From Monoglobus pectinilyticus (GTDB lineage Bacteria > Bacillota > Clostridia > Monoglobales > Monoglobaceae): a DNA stretch of 64,000 nt. Below, in pieces: positions 1 to 6,765 of the stretch. The DNA lies in contig NZ_CP020991.1 of the NCBI RefSeq assembly GCF_002874775.1, forward strand, positions 2,270,451 through 2,334,450. The letters are read 5' to 3'. How positions within the stretch are numbered: the first letter of the stretch is position 1; every line of letters begins with the position of its first letter. Made by a program: the position numbers and the translations under genes. A model generated the notes under the pieces. It was not told the DNA's origin and made no database searches. It saw only the letters and a list, made by a program, of their open reading frames with translations.

Positions 1-1080
1 ACAAGGTCCGCAAGCGCTTTCCAGTATTCTGGCTCCGGCGTCAATCATCTTTGAAAGAGCTCCGTTTTCTGCTATCATATTAAGAACTTGTTTTGAACCT
101 GGTGCGATGGAGAGAGAAACTCCCGGATCAACAGTTTTTCCATCTAAAATATATGCAACTTTGAGCATATCAAGAAGTGATGAATTTGTACATGAACCAA
201 TACATACCTGGTCAATTTTCATTCCGGCAAGCTCGGAAATCTTTTTAACGTTGTCAGGTGAGTGAGGGCAGGCAGCCATAGGCTCGAGTTCGCTCAAATT
301 GATCTCTATAATTTCATCATATTCAGCGTCAGCGTCAGCGCTGAGAGGTTTATAATCGGCTTCCCTGTCCTGAGCTCTTAAAAATTCACGTGTAATTTCG
401 TCAGACGGGAAAATAGAGGTAGTAGCTCCGAGTTCAGCTCCCATATTTGTAATAGTAGCTCTTTCCGGAACTGAAAGTGATTTAACGCCTTCTCCGCAGT
501 ATTCAATAACCTTGCCGACACCGCCCTTTACAGACAAAATTCTAAGAACTTCAAGTATAACGTCTTTTGCGGCAACCCAGGGGTTAAGCTTTCCGGTAAG
601 CTCAACTTTAACTATTTTAGGGTATGTAATATAATATGTGCCTCCGCCCATAGCAACGGCAACATCCATACCGCCGGCACCCATAGCTATCATACCGAGA
701 CCTCCGCCGGTAGGCGTATGGCTGTCGGAACCAATTAAAGTTTTTCCGGGGATTCCGAAACGTTCAAGATGTACCTGGTGACAGATACCGTTTCCGGGAC
801 GAGAAAAATAAATACCGTGCTTTTTACAAACACTGCCGATAAAACGGTGGTCGTCGGCATTTTCAAAACCGCTTTGCAGCGTGTTGTGGTCAATATATGC
901 AACTGATTTTTCAGTCTTAACTCTGGGAACTCCCATAGCTTCAAATTCAAGATACGCCATAGTTCCGGTAGCGTCCTGGGTCAAAGTCTGGTCGATACGA
1001 ATACCTATTTCCTGCCCTTTGACAGATTCGCCCTCAACCATGTGGTCTCTCAATATTTTTTCTGTAAGTGTCAAACCCAC
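1..1080 (-). CDS. acn: aconitate hydratase (aconitase), 3' part cut by window edge
   Basis: First 360 codons of an aconitase-family [4Fe-4S] dehydratase, which interconverts citrate and isocitrate. Reading leftward I see GSDSHTPTGGGLGMIAMGAG near residue 120, the cluster-cysteine motif CIGSCTNSS near residue 310, and a final SACGPC near residue 358. These are the hallmark cluster-ligand regions. The N-terminus (GLTLTEKILRDHMV) resembles the compact, roughly 640-residue aconitase common in Clostridia rather than LeuC. The start is GTG at 1078-1080, chosen because a GGAG box lies 8-9 bases upstream (1090-1093 on the complement). The C-terminal swivel domain lies outside the window. LeuC or homoaconitase is a less likely alternative. 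Confidence 0.9.
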   Translation of the reverse strand, partial: MGLTLTEKILRDHMVEGESVKGQEIGIRIDQTLTQDATGTMAYLEFEAMGVPRVKTEKSVAYIDHNTLQSGFENADDHRFIGSVCKKHGIYFSRPGNGICHQVHLERFGIPGKTLIGSDSHTPTGGGLGMIAMGAGGMDVAVAMGGGTYYITYPKIVKVELTGKLNPWVAAKDVILEVLRILSVKGGVGKVIEYCGEGVKSLSVPERATITNMGAELGATTSIFPSDEITREFLRAQDREADYKPLSADADAEYDEIIEINLSELEPMAACPHSPDNVKKISELAGMKIDQVCIGSCTNSSLLDMLKVAYILDGKTVDPGVSLSIAPGSKQVLNMIAENGALSKMIDAGARILESACGPC

Positions 1081-1298
1081 TAAAATCAACTCCTTTTCAA
1101 TATACAAATACTTTTTAATTGTTATATATTCATTTTATATTAACATGCCCGAAATGTCAAGCGTTATGTTAAGTTTTTCACAATAATTACAGTGTTTCCA
1201 AACAGTGGGATTATTGTGAAATTGGGCTGTATAAATGCTATAATAGTCATAATTTTTTGAAATGATATAATTGTATTATCTTTATTTGTTTTTAATTA

Positions 1299-1358
1299 CA
1301 AACGTTAGTTTGATGTGCCTAGCCCGGTTGCGTCCGCCGGACCCGGGCGCCGACACAT
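1299..1358 (+). repeat. GC-rich palindromic repeat R1 (family 1), inverted copy
   Basis: This copy matches the palindromes at 1949, 2289 and 2626 but lies in the opposite orientation. Its hallmarks are AACGTTAGTTTGATGTGCC, then a GCG-CCG / CGGGCGC hairpin, then GACACAT, and the ATGTGCC and GACACAT ends can pair as an outer stem. A T-rich run follows on the plus strand, so it could act as a terminator, but no plus-strand gene precedes it. With R2 it brackets about 590 bp without a gene. Confidence 0.8.
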
Positions 1359-1948
1359 ATTTTTTTATTTTATTATATATTAAATATGGAGTAACTTTGT
1401 TAATAATCTATTAAATATAAAAATATATAAAAAATAAATAAGAATAATAACAATAGAATGTCTATATGGTTTGAAAAGCTAAGAATAAAAGCAAAAATTA
1501 TTTAGCAAAAAAGTTTATTTAGCAACAAATATTAGCAACAAATAATGGTTTGGAAAAATAAGTAGACTGTAGATAAAGTATGAAGTGTTTGGCAAGATGC
1601 ACAAGACAAGCTTTAGCCCCGCTTGCACAAGGAGTTATGAGGCAGCTTTATGGTCTCAAGGAGAATAAATAGCGTTTCCGAGCGTTGCCCATTTCTCAGT
1701 TCAGCTTTAATAATCGTTCTTTCGTTGGAGAAATCTTACTTTTTTGTATAACGTTTCCCGTAAAATCACTTTTTTATATGTTAAAATAAATTAAAAATTT
1801 ATGTTTATTTTATATTATAAATTACTATAATCTATGTTTATAAAAGTAAAATGAAAACTATAAGTATATAAAATAATTTTATCAATAAAATATCTCAAAA
1901 TCCGATTTAAAATCACATTCATATTTAATATTCTTGAAAAGAAGAAAG
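1359..1948. other. 590 bp AT-rich spacer between inverted repeats R1 and R2
   Basis: I find no open frame with a ribosome binding site here. The middle (about 1560-1740) is less AT-rich than its surroundings, with G/C-containing stretches around 1590-1650 and 1670-1700, and might be the remains of a gene or an RNA gene. I recognise no homology. The flanking sequence is strongly AT-rich. Confidence 0.5.
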
Positions 1949-2008
1949 TGTGTCAGCGCCCGGGTCCGGCGGGCGCAACTGGGCTAGGCACATCAAACCA
2001 ACGTTTGT
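1949..2008 (-). repeat. GC-rich palindromic repeat R2 (family 1), after XRE gene 1
   Basis: The core is GCGCCCG-7 nt-CGGGCGC, a perfect 7-bp stem, enclosed by an outer ATGTG/CACAT-like pairing. It lies just past the stop codon of the XRE gene that reads leftward from 2253. The copies at 2289 and 2626 are nearly identical, with G-U-compatible changes in the outer stem, which suggests a selected RNA or DNA fold. Confidence 0.8.
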
Positions 2009-2031
2009 AAATAAAAGTAAATAAATAGAAT

Positions 2032-2253
2032 TTATTTATTAATTTCAGGATTGTCAGTCCGCCCCACGAGATAATCAATAGAAACATCAAAATAATCAGC
2101 AATAGCTGTTATAGTTTTTAGACTGGGTTGTGCAGTTCCGTATTTTAACCGTTGTACAGAATTAGGCTGAATATTTATTTGTTCGGCAAGCTGCTTTTGA
2201 GTAATACCATTTGAAACTCGCAAATTTCTTAATTTATTATTAAAATTATTCAT
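2032..2253 (-). CDS. XRE-family HTH transcriptional regulator, copy 1
   Basis: A 73-residue Cro/CI-type DNA-binding protein made of one helix-turn-helix domain (residues 6-62). ITQKQLAEQINIQPNSVQRL forms the HTH, followed by IADYFDVSIDYLVGRTD, the usual end of small XRE repressors. A GGTGAT ribosome binding site lies 7-9 bases before the ATG. It is the downstream-most unit of a leftward tandem array of four such genes. Its last 20 or so codons are nearly identical in DNA to those of copy 2 (56 identical bases), while the HTH half differs. The target operator is unknown. Probable role: repressor of itself or of neighbouring genes. Confidence 0.85.
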   Translation of the reverse strand: MNNFNNKLRNLRVSNGITQKQLAEQINIQPNSVQRLKYGTAQPSLKTITAIADYFDVSIDYLVGRTDNPEINK

Positions 2254-2288
2254 TAAAATATCACCATTTTTAATATGAATTATATAAA

Positions 2289-2348
2289 TGTGTCAGCACC
2301 CGGGTCCGGCGGGCGCAACTGGGCTAGGCATATCAAACTAACGTTTTT
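2289..2348 (-). repeat. GC-rich palindromic repeat R3 (family 1), after XRE copy 2
   Basis: Same element as R2 with a few substitutions. The outer-stem change CACAT to CATAT keeps pairing through G-U. It lies between the start of XRE copy 1 and the end of copy 2, and is followed (plus strand) by the AAATAAAAGTAAATAAA tract that also follows R2 and R5. Confidence 0.8.
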
Positions 2349-2367
2349 AAATAAAAGTAAATAAAAT

Positions 2368-2590
2368 CTATTTATTAATTTTAGGATTGTCAGTCCGCCC
2401 CACGAGATAATCAATAGAAACATCAAAATAATCAGCAATTGCTATTAACATATCATACGCCGGTTTACGGGATCCTTGTTCATAATTTTGAACGCCTCGT
2501 TCACTGGCTCCTATAAATTCAGCAAGTTGTTTTTGTGTGACATTATTTAATTTACGTAACTCTTTTAATCTTGTACTTAAGTTAATTCAT
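2368..2590 (-). pseudogene. frameshifted XRE-family HTH regulator, copy 2
   Basis: Reading leftward, the frame encodes a clear XRE domain: LKELRKLNNVTQKQLAEF, then SERGVQNYEQGSRKP and DYFDVSIDYLVGRTDNP. The ATG at 2588-2590 lies in the same leader as copy 1 (GGTGATATTTTAATGAAT) but in a different frame: ATG AAT TAA stops after two codons. The span is 223 bases, one off a multiple of three, so a single indel next to the start explains it. No ATG, GTG or TTG lies in the correct frame before the HTH; only a rare ATT could start it. I call it a frameshifted copy, unless it is a sequencing error. Confidence 0.75.
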
Positions 2591-2625
2591 TAAAATATCA
2601 CCATTCTTAATATGTATTAAATAAA

Positions 2626-2684
2626 TGTGTCCGCGCCCGGGTCTGGCGGGCGCAACCGGGCTAGGCACATCTAACTAACGTTTG
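2626..2684 (-). repeat. GC-rich palindromic repeat R4 (family 1), after XRE copy 3
   Basis: Core GCGCCCGGGTCTGGCGGGCGC, one base different from R2 in the loop, with the same outer arms and the same downstream AACGTTTGTAAATAAA. It sits between the start of copy 2 and the stop of copy 3. Confidence 0.8.
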
Positions 2685-2699
2685 TAAATAAATTATAGT

Positions 2700-2921
2700 T
2701 TATTTATTAATTTCTGGATTCTTAGTCCGTCCCACGAGATAATCAAGAGATACATTATAAAAATCAGCTAGGGAAATGAGTATATCAAAAGACGGACGTT
2801 GATCATTTGCTTCATAACGTTGATAATTCCGTTCTGTAATACCAATATTAGAAGCTACTTGTTTTTGAGTATAATTAAAAGATATTCGCATTTCTTTTAA
2901 ATGTTCTCCAAAATTAAACAT
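2700..2921 (-). CDS. XRE-family HTH transcriptional regulator, copy 3
   Basis: A 73-residue single-domain Cro/CI-type protein. YTQKQVASNIGITERNYQRY is the HTH (about residues 17-36), followed by PSFDILISLADFYNVSLDYL and the shared VGRTKNPEINK tail. An AAGGTTAT-type ribosome binding site precedes the ATG. The recognition helix (TERNYQRYE) differs from those of copies 1, 2 and 4, so it probably reads a different operator, while the C-terminal part that usually mediates dimerisation is kept. Confidence 0.85.
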   Translation of the reverse strand: MFNFGEHLKEMRISFNYTQKQVASNIGITERNYQRYEANDQRPSFDILISLADFYNVSLDYLVGRTKNPEINK

Positions 2922-2954
2922 AAAAAATAACCTTTCAATAAATTAATATATAGA

Positions 2955-3012
2955 AGTGCCCATGCACAAATTTGTCTGCTCAAAAGATTGGGCATATCAA
3001 ACTAGTATTCCG
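2955..3012 (-). repeat. diverged palindromic repeat R5 (family 1), after XRE copy 4
   Basis: It occupies the same place as R2-R4 relative to the gene and keeps GGGCATATCAAACTA and the AAATAAAAGTAAATAAA tail. The GC-rich core is replaced by a different sequence that still forms a hairpin (GTGCCCA ... TGGGCAT). Retention of the fold with a changed sequence suggests that structure matters. Confidence 0.6.
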
Positions 3013-3037
3013 TAAATAAAAGTAAATAAAATATAAT

Positions 3038-3259
3038 CTATTTATATAATTTGGGATTGTCAGTACGTCCAACCAAGTAGTCAATGGATACGTCAAAATA
3101 ATCAGCTAAAGCAATCAGCACACTTGCCGTAGGTTCACGTTGACCACGTTCATAGTATTGATATGCTCTTAATGACAAATTTACATCTTTTGCAATATCT
3201 TTTTGCAAAAGGTTTTTATCTTTTTTTAATTTAATAAGTCTGTTAGAAAGTTTATTCAT
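3038..3259 (-). CDS. XRE-family HTH transcriptional regulator, copy 4 (first of the array)
   Basis: A 73-residue Cro/CI-type protein and the most upstream unit of the leftward array. LLQKDIAKDVNLSLRAYQYY is the HTH, then GQREPTASVLIALADYFDVS and IDYLVGRTDNP. A GAGG box lies 8 bases before the ATG. Its upstream region (3260-3350) is shared with a consensus promoter firing rightward, so it is well placed to repress that promoter. It is the most diverged copy at DNA level. Confidence 0.85.
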   Translation of the reverse strand: MNKLSNRLIKLKKDKNLLQKDIAKDVNLSLRAYQYYERGQREPTASVLIALADYFDVSIDYLVGRTDNPKLYK

Positions 3260-3290
3260 AAAATAACCTCACAAATTTTGTAAAAAAGTA

Positions 3291-3319
3291 TTGACAAGCA
3301 TAAATGTGCATGATATAAT
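3291..3319 (+). promoter_or_regulatory. consensus sigma-A promoter firing away from the XRE array
   Basis: TTGACA (3291-3296), 17-bp spacer, TATAAT (3314-3319): a perfect vegetative promoter. It points toward the 97-residue gene at 3555 through a 230-base leader. The spacer holds ATGTGCAT, repeated in GTGTGCAT just downstream. Confidence 0.75.
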
Positions 3320-3346
3320 AAGTTCGAAAAGAGCACATGTGTGCAT
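3304..3346. promoter_or_regulatory. candidate operator for an XRE repressor
   Basis: ATGTGCAT (3304-3311) overlaps the promoter spacer, and the dyad GCACA-TG-TGTGC (3333-3344, extended by AT) lies just past the -10 box. Repeated TGTGCAT half-sites in and after a promoter next to an XRE gene are the usual layout for a repressor operator. The binding protein is inferred. Confidence 0.45.
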
Positions 3347-3554
3347 TCGTTGCTTTGGAAAGAGATGATGCAATATTATACATATATAAAAATATCTAAA
3401 AACTATATAATATAAGATTATTTGGTGTATTGTGTACATAGTAAAACGTAGTTGATAATAATCTTTTGTATTATTATAGTTTAACATGGTTTGACAAAAT
3501 AAACAAGCCTTTTATTGGGCTTGTATTAAAAAATTAAAAGAGGAGGGAGTTATA

Positions 3555-3848
3555 ATGAGTTACTTTTTAGACCCTTTCAGCAAAGTAAATATTCAGCAGA
3601 TTGCTTCATTTATCATGTATGGGGATGAATTTACAATACCTACAAAAGGCTCTTATGAACAGAGAATAGAAGAAGCCTGGAATTCTTTTGTTGAAGAGGC
3701 AAAAAAATTATATCCGGATTTAAAAGAAACAGACAGGATTTTTGACTTTATTATTTTTTATGCTTCGGTAGTTGAGGAAATATATATGGAAGTCGGTATT
3801 AGGTGCGGAGCGCAGCTGGTTATAAAACTTTTTGAAAAAGATATTTAA
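3555..3848 (+). CDS. small hypothetical protein, 97 residues
   Basis: Well supported as a gene: AGGAGG ribosome binding site 8 bases before the ATG, no overlap with other genes, and a strong hairpin after the stop. The product is soluble, mostly helical and acidic, without a signal peptide. Its end (VEEIYMEVGIRCGAQLVIKL) resembles small uncharacterised clostridial proteins, possibly the DUF6809 type, but I cannot confirm this. It is transcribed from the promoter at 3291, so it may be controlled by the XRE array. Function unknown. Confidence 0.7.
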   Translation: MSYFLDPFSKVNIQQIASFIMYGDEFTIPTKGSYEQRIEEAWNSFVEEAKKLYPDLKETDRIFDFIIFYASVVEEIYMEVGIRCGAQLVIKLFEKDI

Positions 3849-3884
3849 TATAATTATTATAAAGATTACACATCATAATTATTA

Positions 3885-3916
3885 CACAGCATGTAATAAT
3901 TTACTTACATGCTGTG
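3885..3916 (+). terminator. strong hairpin after the 97-residue gene
   Basis: A perfect 12-bp stem, CACAGCATGTAA / TTACATGCTGTG, with an 8-nt loop. The following sequence (CTAATTATTG) is only modestly T-rich. It is the likely end of the 3555 transcript. The remaining 270 bp up to the MerR gene are AT-rich, with no gene seen. Confidence 0.6.
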
Positions 3917-4182
3917 CTAATTATTGTATCTCGTAATCAATTGACGGTTAAATTGATATAGAAATTAAAGATAAAATAGTGGCATTACTTAGTATGATAA
4001 ACTTTGAGGTTAAAATAGCTTTAAACAGTTTCATGATTTGTTATAATGTTATAAATTATATATTTGATTATAAAAATATAACTATTATACAAAAACAATC
4101 TTAAAAGTTTTGTGATTAGAAAATAGATGTTTAGTTTATAAATCAAAACATTCTCATGTGTTCCAGTTTAAACTTTATATTT

Positions 4183-5001
4183 TTAAATCTTTTTTACGGG
4201 TATGTACAAATTAGAAATCAGACCGTCTTTGTCATTTATCTCAGAAGGAGACGTGATATATTCAAGAAACAGGTGTCCGTTAAAATCGTAGCCGTTTATC
4301 TCCATCCATTCAGCTATTGATTTATAAATATCGCATATTTGGTCATACCAGCCTGTAAATGTTACGCAGGCTGTGAGTGTTTCGGGGACTTCCTTAAATT
4401 TAAGAATTTCAGAGTCATCAAACTTACCGTTGACACCAATCTGTACCTCAATATCCGGGCTTTCATCTTTATGGTCATTATCCATATAGACAGCGACGGG
4501 AGGGCAGTCATTTGATAAACAGATGTCATTTTTAGCGGCAAGTAAGTAGATTTTCTTCCACAGTTCTCCTTCGTCTTTATATTCCGGTATTGTTTCTCTT
4601 AATGCTGCCACTGAGCGTTTTGGTACTGTCTTTAATTCAACATTATATTTTGGCATAGTCTCATTCCTTTCAAGTTTTTTAATAGTCTTATCAAGCGTTA
4701 AAAGCCGTTTTTCAATATCTGAATATTCAGCCTGCATTTTTATTTGGCATTCTTTTATAACGGTCAGCATAGCTTCAGGAGAATAGTTCAGATGTTTAAG
4801 AATTTTAATTTCGGATATACTTATACCCATATCCCTAAGAAGTTTTACATTAGATATTTCGGAAAGCTGTTTGGTTTCATAATAACGGTATCCGGTAAAT
4901 TTATCTATATAAGCCGGGGATAGTATTCCATGCTCATCATAGTAGCGCAGCATACGTATGCTTACCATTGACAGCCTTGAGAAGTCACCTATTTTTAACA
5001 T
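4183..5001 (-). CDS. MerR-family regulator with GyrI-like effector domain
   Basis: A 272-residue transcription activator of the BmrR/BltR/Mta class. The N-terminal winged HTH (residues 1-70) has MLKIGDFSRLS, IRMLRYYDEHGIL and FTGYRYY. A coiled-coil dimer helix spans about 75-115, and the C-terminal 155 residues look like a GyrI/BmrR effector-binding domain for hydrophobic or cationic ligands. The start is ATG after an AGAAGGA box. No efflux gene is adjacent, so the regulon is unclear. The promoter just upstream has the distorted 19-bp spacing that MerR proteins act on, so it is probably self-regulated. Confidence 0.85.
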   Translation of the reverse strand: MLKIGDFSRLSMVSIRMLRYYDEHGILSPAYIDKFTGYRYYETKQLSEISNVKLLRDMGISISEIKILKHLNYSPEAMLTVIKECQIKMQAEYSDIEKRLLTLDKTIKKLERNETMPKYNVELKTVPKRSVAALRETIPEYKDEGELWKKIYLLAAKNDICLSNDCPPVAVYMDNDHKDESPDIEVQIGVNGKFDDSEILKFKEVPETLTACVTFTGWYDQICDIYKSIAEWMEINGYDFNGHLFLEYITSPSEINDKDGLISNLYIPVKKI

Positions 5002-5043
5002 TATATTTCCTTCTTTCGTACATGTACTTTTGAGCTCGTATTT

Positions 5044-5074
5044 AGTATAATACCTAACACTGTGTCAGAGTCAA
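5044..5074 (-). promoter_or_regulatory. MerR-type promoter with 19-bp spacer and operator dyad
   Basis: Read leftward: TTGACT (5074-5069), 19-bp spacer, TATACT (5049-5044). The spacer holds the dyad CTGACAC-A-GTGTTAG (5054-5068). Over-long spacers with a central dyad are the defining operator form for MerR-family activators. It drives the MerR gene starting 40 bases downstream. Confidence 0.7.
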
Positions 5075-5133
5075 CAGTATTTTTTGTTTTTTATGAAAAT
5101 AAAAATTTTTTTGAAAAATTTTCAAAAAAAGTC

Positions 5134-5162
5134 TTGACAAAAATAAAATTAGGTATTATAAT
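5134..5162 (+). promoter_or_regulatory. consensus sigma-A promoter of the tRNA-Leu/tRNA-Gln operon
   Basis: TTGACA (5134-5139), 17-bp spacer, TATAAT (5157-5162), about 40 bases before the first tRNA. The match to consensus is perfect, as expected for a stable-RNA promoter. Confidence 0.85.
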
Positions 5163-5201
5163 GCAAGAGTTGACTTTGGTTCCCCTCGTGTCAACAATTT
5201 T

Positions 5202-5285
5202 GCGAGCATGCTGGAATCGGCAGACAGGCACGTTTGAGGGGCGTGTGCTTATGGCGTGTGGGTTCAAGTCCCACTGCTCGCACCA
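5202..5285 (+). tRNA. tRNA-Leu (anticodon GAG)
   Basis: An 84-nt class II tRNA with CCA encoded. The acceptor stem GCGAGCA pairs with TGCTCGC, A is the discriminator, and the T arm contains GGGTTCAAGTCCC. The anticodon stem CACGT/GCGTG closes the loop TTGAGGG, giving anticodon GAG, which reads CUU/CUC. It has a long variable arm. Confidence 0.93.
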
Positions 5286-5291
5286 TTATAT

Positions 5292-5365
5292 TGCCTGATT
5301 GTGTAAGGGTAGCACAAATGACTCTGACTCATTTTGTCCGGGTTCGAATCCTGGTCAGGCAGCCA
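5292..5365 (+). tRNA. tRNA-Gln (anticodon CTG)
   Basis: A 74-nt tRNA starting 6 bases after tRNA-Leu. The acceptor stem TGCCTGA pairs with TCAGGCA, the discriminator is G, and CCA is encoded. The anticodon stem AATGA/TCATT holds the loop CTCTGAC, anticodon CTG (CAG codons). The T arm is GGGTTCGAATCC. Confidence 0.93.
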
Positions 5366-5366
5366 T

Positions 5367-5401
5367 AAAGCGTTTGACACAATGTCAGACGCTTTTTATT
5401 T
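5367..5401 (+). terminator. intrinsic terminator of the tRNA operon
   Basis: AAAGCGTTTGACA / TGTCAGACGCTTT, a 13-bp stem with one G-U and a 3-nt loop, followed by TTATTTT. Confidence 0.85.
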
Positions 5402-5430
5402 TAAAATTTCTGATTGGCGGCGGTTATATT

Positions 5431-6702
5431 TTGTTTGATAAATTAAAACAGAAAACTATGTCAGCAAACGAGTATGTCAAAACTTTTGTAAAGTGGATGT
5501 TTCTTGCTACTATAACCGGAGGTTTTGGCGGTATAGTCGGTTCCCTCTTTAATATGTGCATTGTATATGTTACTAAAATGAGAAATAAAAACAGCTGGCT
5601 GATTTTTTTGCTTCCTCTTGGAGGACTGCTGATAGTGTTTCTTTACCGGATTTGTAAAATGGATAAAAATTCGGGCACTAATAATGTTATCAAATCAGTG
5701 AGAAGCGAGGAGGATGTTCCGTTTCTTTTGGCGCCTCTGATTTTTATAGGTACTACTGTCACTCATTTATTTGGCGGCAGCGTTGGCAGAGAAGGAGCTG
5801 CTCTTCAGCTTGGCGGCAGTATTGGAGAAATGACCGGTAAGCTGATTAAGCTGAATGAGAATGATATGCACATTATAAGAATGTGCGGTATGAGCAGCGT
5901 GTTTTCAGCTCTTTTCGGAACCCCTCTGACTGCAACTTTCTTTGCTCTTGAGGTCATAAGCGTTGGTATAATACACTATTCGGCTTTTATACCGTGTCTT
6001 TTGTCGGCTGTGCTGTCGTATAAAGTTTCTTTATTGTTCGGAATCATACCTGAGACATACTTGCTTCCATACATACCATTGTTATCTATGGCGTCTTTCT
6101 TTAAGACCATTGCTATTGGTATAGTTTGCGCTGTTGTAAGCATAATTTTCTGCGTTGGAATTTTCGGTACAAATAAGCTTTTTAAGAAGTGGCTTAGGAA
6201 TCCTTATCTGAGGATTTTTGTTGGCGGAGTTATAATAGTTGCTTTAACATTTTTTCTTGGAACAACTGATTATAACGGAGCCGGAATGAATGTCATCGAC
6301 CGGGCAGTATTAGAAGGAAAGGCTTTGCCTTATGCGTTTCTGTTAAAAATGATTTTTACAGCTATCACTATTGGATGCGGTTTCAAAGGCGGTGAAATAG
6401 TTCCGACATTATTTATTGGAGCGACGCTTGGCTGCGTTCTGGGAGGATTGCTGCATTTTAATCCGGCTTTTTCTGCTGCGCTGGGGATGGTTGGTATGTT
6501 CTGCGGTGTGGTAAACTGTCCTATAGCCTCTGTTTTGCTGAGTGTGGAATTATTCGGTTCCGGAGGTATTGTGTTGTTTGCGACTGTGGCGGCTGTAAGT
6601 TATATGATGTCAGGTTATTATGGATTATACAGCGGTCAGAAAATAGTTTACTCAAAACTTAGAACTGAGTTTATAAATATATATACAAAAAAAGAATATT
6701 AA
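5431..6702 (+). CDS. ClC-family chloride/fluoride channel or antiporter
   Basis: A membrane anion transporter of about 423 residues with some ten hydrophobic segments. GGSVGREGAALQLGG carries the gating glutamate region (GREG), and the second signature reads GCGFKGGEIVPTLFIGA. The usual GSGIP chloride motif is replaced by SGTNNVI, and GREG is followed by A rather than P. Such changes occur in fluoride-exporting ClC proteins, so fluoride export is possible but unproven; no fluoride riboswitch fits in the short leader. The start is TTG at 5431, just after the tRNA terminator, with only a weak GGCGG box. ATG at 5458 is the alternative. The open frame runs upstream through tRNA-Gln, but that part is not protein. 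Confidence 0.85.
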   Translation: MFDKLKQKTMSANEYVKTFVKWMFLATITGGFGGIVGSLFNMCIVYVTKMRNKNSWLIFLLPLGGLLIVFLYRICKMDKNSGTNNVIKSVRSEEDVPFLLAPLIFIGTTVTHLFGGSVGREGAALQLGGSIGEMTGKLIKLNENDMHIIRMCGMSSVFSALFGTPLTATFFALEVISVGIIHYSAFIPCLLSAVLSYKVSLLFGIIPETYLLPYIPLLSMASFFKTIAIGIVCAVVSIIFCVGIFGTNKLFKKWLRNPYLRIFVGGVIIVALTFFLGTTDYNGAGMNVIDRAVLEGKALPYAFLLKMIFTAITIGCGFKGGEIVPTLFIGATLGCVLGGLLHFNPAFSAALGMVGMFCGVVNCPIASVLLSVELFGSGGIVLFATVAAVSYMMSGYYGLYSGQKIVYSKLRTEFINIYTKKEY

Positions 6703-6706
6703 TTTT

Positions 6707-6732
6707 GCGGATATTCAGTCCGCTTTTTATTT
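6707..6732 (+). terminator. intrinsic terminator after the ClC gene
   Basis: GCGGA/TCCGC stem (6707-6723) followed by TTTTTATTTT. Confidence 0.75.
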
Positions 6733-6734
6733 TG

Positions 6735-6765
6735 TCCCGGCGTAATATGCCGGGATTTTTTATTT
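6735..6765 (+). terminator. second, tandem intrinsic terminator
   Basis: TCCCGGC / GCCGGGA, a 7-bp stem with a 7-nt loop, followed by TTTTTATTTT. It backs up the terminator just upstream and isolates the sporulation operon. Confidence 0.8.

Noticed and set aside
1949-3012. Integron-like cassette array (gene plus attC)
   Set aside because: Unit layout is similar, but I find no paired RYYYAAC/GTTRRRY core sites and no integrase in the window.
1299-3012. CRISPR array
   Set aside because: Repeats are 60 bp, 280-600 bp apart, with genes between them, and no cas genes are present.
3269-3487. 72-residue minus-strand frame
   Set aside because: It overlaps the consensus promoter and operator region, has no ribosome binding site and gives a Tyr/Ile/Leu-rich, implausible protein.
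5062-5298. 78-codon open frame on the plus strand
   Set aside because: It runs through the promoter and tRNA-Leu; the tRNA is certain, so this frame is not a gene.
5299-5430. N-terminal extension of the ClC protein
   Set aside because: This part of the frame is tRNA-Gln and its terminator. The gene starts after it.
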